Below, piece after piece: positions 1 to 12,001 of a stretch of 52,000 nt of DNA. Under the pieces are notes generated by a model. It worked only from the letters and a program-made list of their open reading frames with translations, was not told the DNA's origin and made no database searches. How positions within the stretch are numbered: position 1 is the stretch's first letter; every line of letters starts with the position of its first letter. This DNA comes from Adiantum capillus-veneris (Eukaryota; Streptophyta; Polypodiopsida; Polypodiales; Pteridaceae). The translations under genes and the position numbers were made by a program. Location: contig CM043944.1 of the NCBI GenBank assembly GCA_014529385.2, positions 73,277,884 to 73,329,883 of the forward strand, in the 5' to 3' direction.

Positions 1-489
1 CGCGAAAGGATGCCCGCGACCAGCGTCCCCAGAGGCAGAAGTAGCAGCGACCGGAGCAGAGGGCAAGGGACGAGTGGCACAAACCGGAGGAGAGGACAGT
101 AGAAGGGAAAGGGATCAATTTACTTGTATAAATCTTGACAGAAACAACACAATATATAAAGTTTTGAAACAATGAAAATGTACACTTTTGAAACATTGTT
201 TGACCACCACAAAATGTCTCTGCATTAGTCATTTTGAACAGTACATCATGGTTTGCATGGCATCAAAGCTCTTTGTGTGCACAAGGTATGTGACCTAGCT
301 TCTGGTGGAAGCAATTAAGTGAAGTGTATTTGTTAGTGACTCCTTGCACAATGTTGTTTTCTCCTTGCGTCTTGGAATCTGAAAAGAAGAAAAAGTTAGA
401 AGTCTTAATGTAATAAAGACAATCAAAATTCATCGATTTAGTAAGCACCTTTCTATTGTTGAGATTGAATGCATACAATTCCGGCAAAA
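1..489. other. Unassigned left edge
   Basis: No recognisable gene or repeat. The first 120 bases are GC- and purine-rich; the rest is AT-rich. On the minus strand an open frame runs from the gag fragment at 490-862 through this region to a stop at 263. The minus strand also shows a good splice-acceptor context (pyrimidine run then CAG, exon starting near 378) and a possible GT donor near 448, so a short intron is conceivable. This is an inference only. Confidence 0.4.
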
Positions 490-862
490 GGGTTGCTCTT
501 TTCCTCTTGGGAGGAGTAGGGGATCGTCTAGACCGCCGTCTTCGTGGAGCCACATCTTCAGAAGAACTTAGACTGTCATTGCTTTCTTTCTCTTTGGATT
601 CCTCCTCTCGAATGGGAGAGAGTCTTCTTTTGAGGGTCTCTTCAAGAGGCCTCCTAAGCTCTCTCTCCTCTGGGAGAGGAAGGGAAATTCCATAAGCACG
701 AAGTTGTTGAGTAACTTCGGCTTGCAAAACAGGGTTGCCCATAGCTTGTTGCAACCTAGTGACGAGATAATTCACAAACATGAGAGCATCATCATTAGCA
801 CCTTCATGTGCAAAATCAAAGCTATCAATGTTCATTCTACTCTCTTGATTATTGTCAGCCAT
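263..862 (-). pseudogene. gag 5' fragment of gypsy element fused to unrelated sequence
   Basis: The frame opens at an ATG (862) with MADNNQESRMNIDSFDF, nearly identical to the N-terminus of the full gag ORFs at 32689 and 36553. It follows them for about 124 codons through the acidic and Arg/Ser-rich segment (RRRRSRRSPTPPKRKR). Homology ends at about 490; the remaining ~75 codons to the stop at 263 are unrelated and low-complexity. The capsid domain, zinc knuckle and protease motif are all missing. This is a truncated pseudogene whose trailing frame is accidental, or possibly a chimeric transcript. Confidence 0.75.
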
Positions 863-1268
863 GTTAACAAAATTTATGTTTATACTTAGTGTATGCTTTG
901 GCAATACAAAACCTTAGTTGCCACTCCTCTTAGCCTTTGAAAATCGGCTCTTAAGTATCTACACCCACGGCTCAAAGTGGTTAATTATAGAGAGTAGAGG
1001 AGTAGGTCTAACATAGCAGAGTTGCCAAGGGCTAGCTCCTTTCGGACTTCTTATGGCTCAATAATGGTAAAGCCGTAGGCAAGTCTAAAAAGACTCCATT
1101 ATTAAGTCCAAAGCTCTCGAGGTGTGCACCATCCCCCACATAGTGGGCTTAACAAAACCGATATTAGATCCCAGTTCCACTTACTCTATTATAATTAACA
1201 ACATCAACCATTTATAGGCTACTTAAGGACCTCTCTTCTTAAGCAAGAAAAGAGAAATTAAACCAAAT

Positions 1269-1280
1269 GCTCTAATACCA
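1269..1280 (-). other. Primer binding site (initiator-Met tRNA), one mismatch
   Basis: On the minus strand this reads TGGTATTAGAGC, one base from the plant iMet PBS TGGTATCAGAGC seen intact in the copies at 32275 and 36139. One base separates it from the LTR end. Confidence 0.8.
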
Positions 1281-2304
1281 ATGTAATGGAATTTGCCTAT
1301 TCAATTTGAGAGTAGCGGTTTTTAATGAGAGTACTTTCAAGAAATGATTTTGTGAGCATAGCGGGTTGACATAATTGAAGATAGCAACATAATCATAGCA
1401 ATTAGTTAACTTGGCATAGACAATACTTTTGCAAGAGAGAGAATTTAGAGAACATGACAACAGTTGAGGACCGGATTTATGTGGAGCCGGTCCCCCCTCC
1501 AATAGGCATTTGTATTATGATTTCTCCCATAAAGAGAGACTTGTTACAATACATTCTTTGTGTTCCTTATGACCTAGGTGAAGCAATGAAGATGGAAAGC
1601 TTCATGCATCACCATCATAGCATAACCTAAACTTGAAGAAAGCTTTAACTATACCAAGCCTCAGTCCCAAGACCTCAAACACCTTCCAAGGTGGAGAGAG
1701 CTAGCAGGGAATGAGGATAGGGAAGAGGAAGAAGAAACATTTGATACGAGAAAGAGCTAGTTCCTCACTTATCATAACTCTTGTGCTAGCATACATAATA
1801 GCATAGTAATGAAGAAGAAATAGATGGCAAGCTCAAGCATTGAAGCATGGCTCTTGGATGGATTTGCACTCCATAGCCAAGAGTGTTGGTGTAGGCTCTC
1901 AACCTCTACTTGCTTGGAGAAGGAGAGGGAGCTCTTGCACATTGCATAGTACACAATGAGAGTGTTTGTGAGTGTGTGTGGGTGAGTATACCCCCTAAGC
2001 ACCCCCTTAGCTTGCTTGGGTCGACCCCCCCTTGTAGCTCATGCTTGAAGCTCCTTGGACCCCTCCAGGCCTAGCCAATCACAAGCAGGAGCCATTACAA
2101 GCAACAGGGATAGCCTTGGGACAAGTGTCCCCCTTTCCCCTTTGAGAGAGAGGACTTGATAAATGCAAAATCAATTAATTAAATATCCTTTATTATCATT
2201 GGACCCCTTGGGTGGCCAACCAATAGGTTTCAGGCACACCATGAGGGCAACATGAGGAGGAACTTGACAAGTGTCCTTGCTGCCTCTTCAAGTTGGGGCT
2301 TCCC

Positions 2305-2305
<1 letters not shown>

Positions 2306-2366
<61 letters not shown>
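2306..2366. repeat. (GT)n microsatellite inside LTR
   Basis: About 30 GT units followed by a short C-run at 2377-2387. Absent from the two plus-strand LTRs at the matching place, so it expanded in this copy. Confidence 0.95.
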
Positions 2367-2367
<1 letters not shown>

Positions 2368-2489
2368 CTCTCTCATCCCCCCCCCCCTTGTAGGCTCGCC
2401 CCCCTCCTTGTAGGGATCTTTTTGACTTTGGATGAGCAATCCCCTTAGTCATCAAGCATGACTAAGCACTTGAAGTAGGGGGTGTTCCC

Positions 2490-2645
2490 ACAAGCATCTC
2501 AGGCAAGCTTCTCAAGGCACCTCAAGCACCTTAATCATGCACCAAGTCAAGCACCTCAAGCATGGAGCCAGTCAAGCACCTCAAGCATGACAAGCACCTC
2601 AAGCAGGACAAGCACCTCAAGCACGACAAGCACCTCGAGTTTGGG
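2490..2645 (-). repeat. 18-bp-type minisatellite in LTR (CAAGCACCTCAAGCATGA-like)
   Basis: Repeated short units built on 'caagcacctcaagca' in plus orientation. The counterpart in the plus-strand LTRs is at about 30965-31115 and 34829-34979, as 'cttgaggtgcttg'. It is a low-complexity LTR segment that creates spurious ORFs. Confidence 0.8.
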
Positions 2646-2937
2646 CCGGGTTCCCACCTCAAGCTCAGCCCTAGCTTACCTAAGGTCAAAGGACTTTTAC
2701 ACACATTATTGGAGGTCTTCAATGAAGCTAACCCTAAGGTCTTATGCTCCATTGGTTAGCCTTGCTCTTGATAGACCATCTCCCATTTGGGCCCCTTTAC
2801 TATTGGCCCCGTGTTGAGATAGATCTATAAGCACATATCTATATCTTAACACTTGTTCCCGTTTATTCTCCCACATTAAGTGATCAATTTAATATGAGAA
2901 AATCATTTGGGTTGGTTAGATATTAGATTTTATGACA

Positions 2938-4387
2938 CTTCCTGACCCTCACCAATGTCTTTAAGATGCAAGCATATGTGATTGCGTCTAGAGAGACACC
3001 CTTGCTTTGCATCCACCAAAGAATACCCAGAGCTTCATGGGTCGTGCATATCCCGTAATCAGTGCATTCCAAGAGACAACATCCCGGATAGAAAGTTCCT
3101 CAAGCACTTTTTGTGCTTTATCAAGTGCACGTATTAGAATCTTCTGTAATGCCACATGCCTTCAAGGTGAAAGCGTGTGTGATCGTGTTTGCAGAGATGC
3201 CCTCTCTCTGCAGCTCTCCAAATGCATCTGAAGAGACACCCTTGCTTTGCATCAATCGAGAACAACCCAGAGCTTATTAGGCCGTGCATATTCTCTAGTC
3301 AGTGCATTCCAAGAGACGACATCCCGGATAGGAAGCTCCTCAAGCGCACTTTCTGTGCTTTACAAAGTGCGCATATGAGCACCTTGTGTAATGCCATATG
3401 CCTTGAAGGTGAAAGCGTGCGTGATCGCATTTGGAGAGATTCCCTCTCTTTACAGCTGTTAAAATATGCACGGAGCTTCCTGACCCTCACCGTTGTCTTC
3501 AAGATGCAAGCATATGTGATTGCGTCTAGAGAGACACCCTTGCTTTTCATCCGCCGAAAAATACCCAGAGCTTCGTGGGCCGTGCATATCCCGTAATCAG
3601 TGCATTCCAAGAGACAACATCCCGGATAGAAAGTTCCTTAAGCACTTTTTGTGCTTTATCAAGTGTGCGTATCAGCATCTTGTGTAATGCCACATGCCTT
3701 CAAGGTGAAAGCGTGTGTGATCGCATTTGAAGAGATGCCCTCTGTCTGCTGCTCTCCAAATGCATCTGAAGAGACACCCTTGCTTTGCATCCATCGAAAC
3801 AACCCAGAGCTTATTGGGTCGTGCATATTCTCTAGTCAGTGCATTCCAAGAGACAACATCCCGGATAGGAAGCTCCTCAAGCACTTTTTGTGCTTAACGA
3901 AGTGTGCATATCAGCACCTTGTGTAATGCCACATGTCTTGAAGGTGAAAGCATGCGTGATCGCATTTGGAGAGATGCCCTCTCTTTATAGCTGTTAAAAT
4001 ATGCCCGGAGCTTCCCAACCCTCACCGTTGTCTTCAAGATGCAAGCATATGAGATTGCGTCTAGAGAGACACCCTTGCTTTGCATCTGCCAAAAAATACC
4101 TAGAGCTTCATGGACCGTGCATATCCCGTAATCAGTGCATTCCAAGAGACAACGTCCCAGATAGAAAGTTCCTCAAGCACTTTTTGTGCTTTATCAAGTG
4201 CGCGTATCAGCATCTTCTGTAATGCCACATGCCTTCAAGGTGAAAGCGTGTGTGATCGCATTTGAAGAGATGCTCTCTCTCTGCAGCTCTCCAAATGCAT
4301 ATGAAGAGACACCCTTGCTTTGCATCCGTCTCTCTCTCGCTCAGAGACACCCTTGCTTTGCATCTGCCGAAAACAACCCAGAGCTTC
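2938..4387 (-). repeat. PPR-derived tandem repeat array, segment 1
   Basis: Alternating half-units of about 270 bp (types with 'gatagaaagttcc' and 'gataggaagctcc') form a higher-order unit of about 535-540 bp; the marker 'cttcctgaccctcac' recurs at 2938, 3476 and 4011 (slightly changed). Minus-strand translation gives fragments typical of PLS-class PPR proteins, such as LEELPIRDVVSWNALTREYA, EALGIFRRMQSKGVSLDA and YACILKTTVRV. The fragments are split between frames and interrupted by stops, so no functional PPR protein is encoded. It reads as a PPR coding segment amplified as tandem DNA and then decayed. Confidence 0.8.
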
Positions 4388-5194
<807 letters not shown>

Positions 5195-5403
5195 AGGCGT
5201 GCATATCCCGCAGTCATTGCATTCCAAGAGACGACATCCCAAATAGGAAGCTCCTCAAGCACTTTTTGTGCTTTATGAAGTGCGCATGTAAGCGTATGTG
5301 GTTGCATCTCGAGACACCCTCTCTTCGCATCTGTGGAAAACAACCCAAAGGATCTTTGCCAAATTGGGCCATGTGTGTGAGAGAGAGAGAGAGAGATGCA
5401 ATC

Positions 5404-5438
<35 letters not shown>

Positions 5439-7788
5439 AGACACCCTTGCTTTGCATCCGCCGAAAACAACCCAGAGCTTATTGGGCCGTGCATATTCTC
5501 TAGTCAATGCATTCCAAGAGACGACATCCCGGATAGGAAGCTCCTCAAGCACTTTTTGTGCTTTACGAAGTGCGCATATCAGCACCTTGTGTAATGCCAC
5601 ATACCTTGAAGGTGAAAGCGTGCGTGATTGCATTTGGAAAGATGCCCTCTCTTTACATCTATTAAAATATGCCCGGAGCTTCCTGACCCTCACCGTTGTC
5701 TTCAAGATGCAAGCATATTTGATTGCGTCTAGAGAGACACCCTTGCTTTGCATCCGCCAAAAAATACCCAGAGCTTCATGGGCCGTGCATATCCCGTAAT
5801 CAGTGCATTCCAAAAGACAACATCCCGGATAGAAAGTTCCTTAAGCACTTTTTGTGCTTTATCAAGTACGTGTATCAGCATCTTGTGTAATGCCACATGC
5901 CTTCAAGGTGAAAGCGTGTGTGATCGCATTTGAAGAGATGCCCTCTCTCTGTAGCTCTCCAAATGCATGTGAAGAGACACCCTTGCTTTGCATCTGTCTC
6001 TCTCTCTCTCTCTCAAAGACACCCTTGCTTTGCATCCGTCGAAAACAACCCAGAGCTTATTGAGCCGTGCATATTCTCTAGTCAGTGCATTCCAAGAGAC
6101 GACATCCCGGATAGGAACCTCCTCAAGCACTTTTTGTGCTTTACAAAGTGCGCATATCAGCACCTTGTATAATGCCACATGCCTTGAAGGTGAAAGCGTG
6201 CATGATCACATTTGGAGAGATGCCCTCTCTTTACAGCTGTTGAAATATGCCCGGAGCTTCCTGACCCGCACCGTTGTGTTCCAGATGCAACCATATGAGA
6301 TTGCCTCTAGAGAGACACCCTTGCTTTGCATCCTTCGAAAAATACCCAAAGCTTCATGGGCCGTGCATATTCCGTAATCAGTGCATTCCAAGAGATAACA
6401 TCCCAGATAGAAAGTTCTTCAAGCACTTTAAGTGCTTTATCAAGTGCGCGTATCAGCATCTTGTGTAATGCCACATGCCTTCAAGGTGAAAGCGTGTGTG
6501 ATCGCATTTGCAGAGATTCCCTCTCTCTATAGCTTTCCAAATGCATCTGAAGAGACACCCTTGCTTTGCATCTGTCTCTCTGTCTCTCAGAGACACCCTT
6601 GCTTTGCATCCGTCAAAAACAACCCAGAGCTTATTGGGTCGTGCATATTCTCTAGTCAGTGCATTCCAAGAGATGAAATCCCGGATAGGAAGCTCCTCAA
6701 TCACTTTTTGTGCTTTACAAAAAGTGCTTTTTGTGCATTTCAAGAGATGAAATCCCGGATAGGAAGCTCCTCAATCACTTTTTGTGCTTTACAAAGTGCG
6801 TATATCACCACCTTGTGTAGTGCCACATGCCTTGAAGGTGAAAGCGGGCGTGATTGCATTTGGAGAGATGCCCTCTCTTTACAGCTGTTAAAATATGTCC
6901 GGAGCTTCTTGATCCTCACCGTGGTCTTCAAGATACAAGCATATGTGATTGCATCTAGAGAGACACCCTTGCTTTGCATCCGCCGAAAAATACCCAGAGC
7001 TTCATGGGTCGTGCATATCTTGTAATCAGTGCATTCCAAGAGACAACATCCTTGATAGAAAGTTCCTCAAGCACTTTTAATGCTTTATCATGTGCGCTTA
7101 TCAGCATCTTGTGTAATTCCACATGCCTTCAAGGTGAAAGCGTGTGTGATCGCATTTGAAGAGATGCCCTCTCTCTTGAGATCTCCAATTGCATCTGAAG
7201 AGACACCCTTGCTTTGCATCCATCTCTCTCTCTCTCAGAGACACCCTTGCTTTGCATCCACCGAAAACAACCGAGAGCTTCATGGGTCGTGCATATCCTT
7301 TGTGCTTCCTTTGTGAAGCATTGCCTTTGTGCTTCACGTCGACCAAGTCAGTGCATTCCAGGAGACGACATCTCAGATAGGAAGCTCCTCAAGCACTTTT
7401 TGTGCTTTACAAAGTGCGCATATCTTCAAGATGCAAGCATATGTGATTGCGTCTAGAGAGACACCCTTGCTTTTCATCCGCCAAAAAATACCCAGAGCTT
7501 CATGGGTCGTGCATATCCTGTAATCAGTGCATTCCAAGAGACAACATCCCGGATAGAAAGTTCGTCAAGCACTTTCTGTGCTTTATCATGTGCGCTTATC
7601 AGCATCTTGTGTAATGCCACATGCCTTCAAGGTGAAAGCATGTGTGATCGCATTTGAAGAGATGCCCTCTCTTCGCATCTCTCCAATTGCATCTGAAGAG
7701 ACACCCTTGCTTTGCATCCGTCTCTCTCTCTCTCTGTCTCGGAGACACCCTTGCTTTGCATCCGCCGAAAATAACCCAGAGCTTCTAA
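5195..7788 (-). repeat. PPR-derived tandem repeat array, segment 2
   Basis: Same repeat as 2938-4387. The marker near 'cttcctgaccctcac' is at 5679, 6257 and 6905, so higher-order units are about 580-650 bp here, lengthened by inserted (CT)n runs. The minus strand keeps PPR remnants such as RDVVSWNALTREYARPNKLW and AFTLKACGITQDAD, in changing frames. A local duplication at about 6667-6800 repeats a 77-bp piece. 7300-7340 carries an insertion ('cctttgtgcttcctttgtg') shared with 17130-17170 in the third array. No intact gene. Confidence 0.8.
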
Positions 7789-8017
7789 ACATTGATCAGC
7801 TGGACATTTGTGGATCTAGCAGCATCGATTATCTATATTGTTTTCTCTAGTTGAGCTCATGATGGCCGAGGGATGGCCCAGCGCAATAGATCAGCCCTAG
7901 GACTCTTGTGTGCGTTCTTTCAGCCATCGCAGTAGGATAGCCAACGTGTGCAAAATTCAGCCCATTGACCATTGTCGGTTAAGGCCTAAGTTTGTGCCGA
8001 CAATTACCCACTATATA

Positions 8018-8088
<71 letters not shown>

Positions 8089-8340
8089 TGCATAAAACAA
8101 CTTTGGAGAGAGGGAGAATCAGTGTAGATAGGGGTTACCATTGTGGCTTAAGCGCGAGAGGGAGAATCAATGTAGATAGGGGCTACCATTGTGACTTAAT
8201 CAAGAAGAAAAAGTCTAAAAACCCACATGAAAGAGCTCTCCAAAGGTATCGATATTTATATCTAGACTCTCTATATGTTACTTACTAAGTATAATGGGGA
8301 AAGAGAGGGAGTTTGTGCAAAAAATTATCATGAACACTAC

Positions 8341-8423
<83 letters not shown>

Positions 8424-8563
8424 GCGGCGACGGGGGGGGGAACGGGAAGTGTGACTCAAAAGACATATTGGCAACAAAAATAATACAATTATGGAGATCC
8501 TCTGAAAATGTAGTATACAAAGAAGACAACCAAGAGTCCTGAGCAAATTGGTATCCACTACAT
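7789..8563. repeat. Duplicated spacer, copy B
   Basis: Paralogue of 4388-5194 with the same order of unique sequence, (TA)n(GA)n at 8020-8085 and (TG)n(GA)n at 8343-8424. It differs by shorter microsatellites and an extra internal ~50-bp tandem duplication around 8105-8205 ('gagggagaatcantgtagat' units). It leads into unrelated unique sequence at 8564 instead of PPR repeat. Confidence 0.85.
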
Positions 8564-8667
8564 ACATAAGCCTCCCCAAAAATGTAGTCAATAGCAAAGC
8601 CACCAAAATATAGATCCGCTAAGCCTAAAAATGAGAAATAAGTGAGTATTACTATCAATTACATAAT

Positions 8668-8922
8668 TCACTTCTTGCAAGGGTTGCCCTGCTTTGAACT
8701 GGATGGAACATCTCCAACGTCATTAATCCCCTTCTTGGGCGAATGGGTCGTTACGAATGCATTGAGCTTGTTTGAGATAGATCTGACTTCGGAGACACCT
8801 GTAGTATGTTGTATTGCTACGGCGATCAATTTGTTACTAGTGCTTCGTAATTCAGGCACAATGCTTTTGAAATCCATGCTATCCTTGTCAAGAAGAGACC
8901 TCTCCAAGAGACTCATGATTTT
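8668..8922 (-). pseudogene. 3' part of host exon interrupted by copia element
   Basis: Minus-strand open frame of about 82 codons from MSLLERSLLDKDSMDF to a stop at 8668, Ser/Lys-rich and probably helical. It joins in frame with the segment ending SHIKSM at 14466 if the copia element is removed: the codons around the insertion point (AAA AGC ATG / AAA NNC ATG AGT) agree. The product is not recognised. It may be the C-terminal tail of a larger protein. The gene is presumed inactive in this allele unless the element is transcribed through. Confidence 0.55.
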
Positions 8923-9136
8923 TGACTAGGAGCGGAGCGTGGGTCGACTCTCTCACACACACACACACAGTGAGCTTACACAGTACAGTACGCAGAGAAC
9001 TGTTAGAAGGGTTATCTCCCAATACCTTAGTATTCACAAAGTATAAGTTAGTATATACAAAGAGTTAGAGGGAAGTGAGTTAGGCGGGCGGCCAGCCATA
9101 TCCGCATAAGAGGCCACTTGGGCTTTAATCCCAACA
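8923..9136 (-). repeat. 3' LTR of copia element
   Basis: About 214 bp, starting TGTTGGGATTAAAGCC on the minus strand. It matches the LTR at 14251-14465 apart from a few substitutions, a CA-run length change and a small deletion near its end (8924-8930). The end is less certain than the start. Confidence 0.88.
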
Positions 9137-9147
9137 ACCTCCCACTT
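9137..9147 (-). other. Polypurine tract
   Basis: The minus strand reads AAGTGGGAGGT immediately before the 3' LTR. Position and composition fit the plus-strand primer of copia elements. Confidence 0.75.
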
Positions 9148-9220
9148 AAAGTCCAATGTGGCACTTTAAGTAACTGTAAATCTATGAACATAAATGTACA
9201 AAGATTTACATGGCTGCCAT

Positions 9221-12001
9221 CTATCCAATGCCCAATAACTCACGACAATGCACAAAGCCCTCTCCTAGAAGTCCCTTTGTGAGTAGATCAGCAGGATTGT
9301 CCTTGGTGTGGATCTTCAGCAGTTGTATATGCTTGTCTTCAAGTACTTCCCTAATGAAGTGATATTTCACATCAATATGCTTAGTCTTCGAATGGAACAC
9401 TGGATTCTTTGCCAATTGTATAGCACTTTGACTATCACAATATAACTCTGGCATATCTGCATTGATTCCCAAGTCTGCTACCAATCTACCAAGCCAAATA
9501 GCTTCTTTGCATGCCTCATTTGCTGCAACATACTCAGCTTCAGTAGTAGACTGTGTAACACAATCTTGTAATCGAGATCGCCATGATATGGCACCTCCAG
9601 CCAATGTAAAGACATAGCCTGATGTAGATCTCCTCTTATCCAAGTCTCCTGCATAATCTGAGTCAGTGTACCCTCTGACACTCAAATCCTGACTACCATA
9701 GCATATGCGCATACTCTTTGTATGTTTTAAGTATCTCATGATACCTTTCACTGCCTCCCAATGTTTCTTGCCGGGATTTGACATATATCTGCTAACCACT
9801 CCCACTGCAAATGCAATATCCAAACGTGTAGCAATCATTGCATACATCAAACTACCCACTGCAGACGCATATGGAATCTTATCCATTTCAGCCTTTTCTT
9901 CCTCAGACACAGGACAATCTTGTTTGCTAAGTTTCACATATGGTGGCAATGGAACACTCAATGCCTTTCCCTTCTCCATATTGAAACGTTGCAAAACCTT
10001 GTCAATATACTCTGTTTGAGATAACCAAATCAACTTCTTTGATCTGTCTCTCTCAATGCGCATACCAAGTATATGACTTGCCTCACCCATGTCTTTCATG
10101 TCAAACGATTTTGCCATCTTTGACTTCAAAGCTGAAATTTCTTCCAAGTGTTTGCCAGCAATCAACATGTCATCCACATACAAAATAAGGATCAGCCAAC
10201 TGCCATCCTTAGCCTTCTTTGTATATAGACAGTGATCGAACTCACTACGTTTGTAGCCTTGAGAAAGCATAAACTGGTGGAACTTATGGTACCATGCCCT
10301 CGGTGATTGTTTTAAGCCATAAAGACTCTTTAAAAACTGGCATACCAAATGTTCCATGCCTTTCTCAACAAACCCTTCTGGCTGCTGCATGTAAATTTCC
10401 ACATCTAAATCACCATGCAAGAACGTTGTCTTGACATCCATTTGGTGCAACACCAAATCCAATATAGCAACCAATGCAAGAAAGCATCTCAATGTAGTCA
10501 TCTTGACCACTGGAGAGAAGACTTCATCAAAGTCAATGCCTTGTTCTTGCTTAAAGCCCTTGGCAACAAGCCTTGCTTTGTACTTTGGTTGACTATCATG
10601 AGCGGTGATCTTATACCTGTAAACCCATTTACAAGGTAGAGCCTTTTTGCCCTGTGGTAATTTAACCAACTTCCATGTCTGGTTTTTATGCAGAGCTGTC
10701 ATCTCTGACTGCATGGCCAATTGCCATTTTTTCGAGTCAACCACTTGTAATGCTTCCTTGTAACAAGACGGTTCTCCGCAATCTATGAGCATGACATAAT
10801 TTAGAGATGGCACATAACGATCAGGTGGTTTGGAGACACGCTCAGAACGTCTCACCACAACTGATTCTGCCTCTCTAGCCACTATAGGCTGTTCCTGAGC
10901 CTGACCATGCTGTCTTGATGTGCTAGCACTAGGTCCATCTTCCCTGAAGACAACTCTTCTGATCTCCTCTGTCTTCTCTGGCTTAGCGTGAAACTTGGCT
11001 TCATTGAAATGCACATCATTGCTACGAATAAGCTTTCTGGACTCAGGATCCCAAAGCAGGTAACCCATCTCGCCCGATTCTCCGTAGCCAAGAAATATAC
11101 ACTTCTTGCTCTTTGGTTCTAACTTATTTCTGAACTCCTTAGGAATATGGCTATAAGCTTCACAACCAAAGACTCTGAGATGCTTATACGAAGGTGCCTT
11201 GCCTGTCCATAGCATCTCGGCCACTGCACTCTTATCCAGAACCCTACTAGGAGACCTGTTGATCAAATGGACTGCTGTAGCCACTGCTTCCGCCCAAAAT
11301 CCATCAGGCAACTCAGCATTTGACAACATGCTTCTGACCTTCTCTTGTATGGTCCTATTCATACGTTCTGCAACCCCATTCTGTGAAGGATTATATGGTG
11401 CAGTAAGTTCCCACTTAATCCCTTTTGCTTCACAAAAGTCTTGAAAAGCTTTGGAAACGTACTCTCCACCATTGTCAGTTCTCAAGCACTTCAGCTTCTG
11501 ACCACTCTGATTCTCCACCAGCTGCAAGAATGTCTTAAAGACCTTGAGCACCTCATCCTTGTGCTTCAAGAAGTAAACCCATATTTTGCGAGAATAGTCA
11601 TCTATGAATGTACAAAAGTACGCTGCTCCCCCTAGTGACAAACTAAGCATTGGTCCGCATAGATCACTGTGTACAAGAGCTAACCGTTCGTCCCTACGAT
11701 TCCTCTTTGATCTGTGCGGTTCCTGTGTTTGCTTACCATAAACACAATGCTCACAAAACTCAAAATCTTGAAATGAAAAGCCAGGCAAATAACCATAATG
11801 AGAAAGTATTTCCATTCCTCTTTTTGACATATGTCCCAACCTACGATGCCACAGTGACACACTTGGCTGCTCAATCACATTAATTACATGGTTTTTAACC
11901 TCTGAAACATGTAAAGTGTACAGAGTTCCTGACTTGCTGCCATGTGCTACAGTCATCGAACCTTTGGAGATCTTCCAAGCGCTGTTCCCAAAAACTGTCA
12001 C
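9221..12001 (-). CDS. copia pol: integrase, reverse transcriptase, RNase H
   Basis: 926 codons. GAG-pre-integrase zinc finger H52, H57, C83, C86 (WHRRLGH ... CEHC). Integrase core D113 (HSDLCGP), D176 (RTDNGGEY) and E212 (GVAER), with exactly 35 residues between the last two. RVT_2 reverse transcriptase from about 455 (CKWVYRYK) with LYVDDMLIAG at 607-616. RNase H with YTDSDYAG (D780), STTEAEY and YCDSQSA (D856), ending in the usual NPADLLTKG region. All catalytic motifs look intact and no internal stop is present. The frame opens at a GTG, not an ATG. In the family gag-pol is normally one polyprotein, so this start is artificial: a net one-base loss just upstream separates it from gag. The protein would act in virus-like particles and at chromosomal integration. 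Copia-family certainty is very high. Confidence 0.93.
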   Translation of the reverse strand: MTVFGNSAWKISKGSMTVAHGSKSGTLYTLHVSEVKNHVINVIEQPSVSLWHRRLGHMSKRGMEILSHYGYLPGFSFQDFEFCEHCVYGKQTQEPHRSKRNRRDERLALVHSDLCGPMLSLSLGGAAYFCTFIDDYSRKIWVYFLKHKDEVLKVFKTFLQLVENQSGQKLKCLRTDNGGEYVSKAFQDFCEAKGIKWELTAPYNPSQNGVAERMNRTIQEKVRSMLSNAELPDGFWAEAVATAVHLINRSPSRVLDKSAVAEMLWTGKAPSYKHLRVFGCEAYSHIPKEFRNKLEPKSKKCIFLGYGESGEMGYLLWDPESRKLIRSNDVHFNEAKFHAKPEKTEEIRRVVFREDGPSASTSRQHGQAQEQPIVAREAESVVVRRSERVSKPPDRYVPSLNYVMLIDCGEPSCYKEALQVVDSKKWQLAMQSEMTALHKNQTWKLVKLPQGKKALPCKWVYRYKITAHDSQPKYKARLVAKGFKQEQGIDFDEVFSPVVKMTTLRCFLALVAILDLVLHQMDVKTTFLHGDLDVEIYMQQPEGFVEKGMEHLVCQFLKSLYGLKQSPRAWYHKFHQFMLSQGYKRSEFDHCLYTKKAKDGSWLILILYVDDMLIAGKHLEEISALKSKMAKSFDMKDMGEASHILGMRIERDRSKKLIWLSQTEYIDKVLQRFNMEKGKALSVPLPPYVKLSKQDCPVSEEEKAEMDKIPYASAVGSLMYAMIATRLDIAFAVGVVSRYMSNPGKKHWEAVKGIMRYLKHTKSMRICYGSQDLSVRGYTDSDYAGDLDKRRSTSGYVFTLAGGAISWRSRLQDCVTQSTTEAEYVAANEACKEAIWLGRLVADLGINADMPELYCDSQSAIQLAKNPVFHSKTKHIDVKYHFIREVLEDKHIQLLKIHTKDNPADLLTKGLLGEGFVHCRELLGIG

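Larger units (their letters stand above)
490..2937 (-). mobile_element. Truncated Ty3/gypsy retrotransposon (LTR, PBS, leader, start of gag)
   Basis: The reverse complement matches the two plus-strand elements at 30667-34248 and 34531-38112 from the LTR start through the first ~124 gag codons, then stops abruptly at about 490. In order on the minus strand: LTR 2937-1282, PBS 1280-1269, leader of ~400 bases, gag from 862. No pol and no second LTR are present, so it cannot be autonomous. The LTR start at 2937 directly abuts PPR-derived repeat sequence at 2938, which suggests insertion into that array. The copy is visibly more diverged than the plus-strand pair, with many substitutions and its own (GT)n expansion. 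Confidence 0.85.
1282..2937 (-). repeat. 5' LTR of truncated gypsy element
   Basis: About 1,656 bp. On the minus strand it starts TGTCATAAAATCTAATATCT and ends in CA, one base before the PBS, like the 1,607-bp LTRs at 30667 and 34531. It contains a (GT)n run and a minisatellite absent or shorter in the other copies. No matching 3' LTR exists in the window. Confidence 0.85.

Noticed and set aside
263-904. 213-codon minus-strand ORF as a host gene
   Set aside because: Its start is the N-terminus of a gypsy gag and the rest is accidental open frame; earlier in-frame start codons lie in the element's leader.
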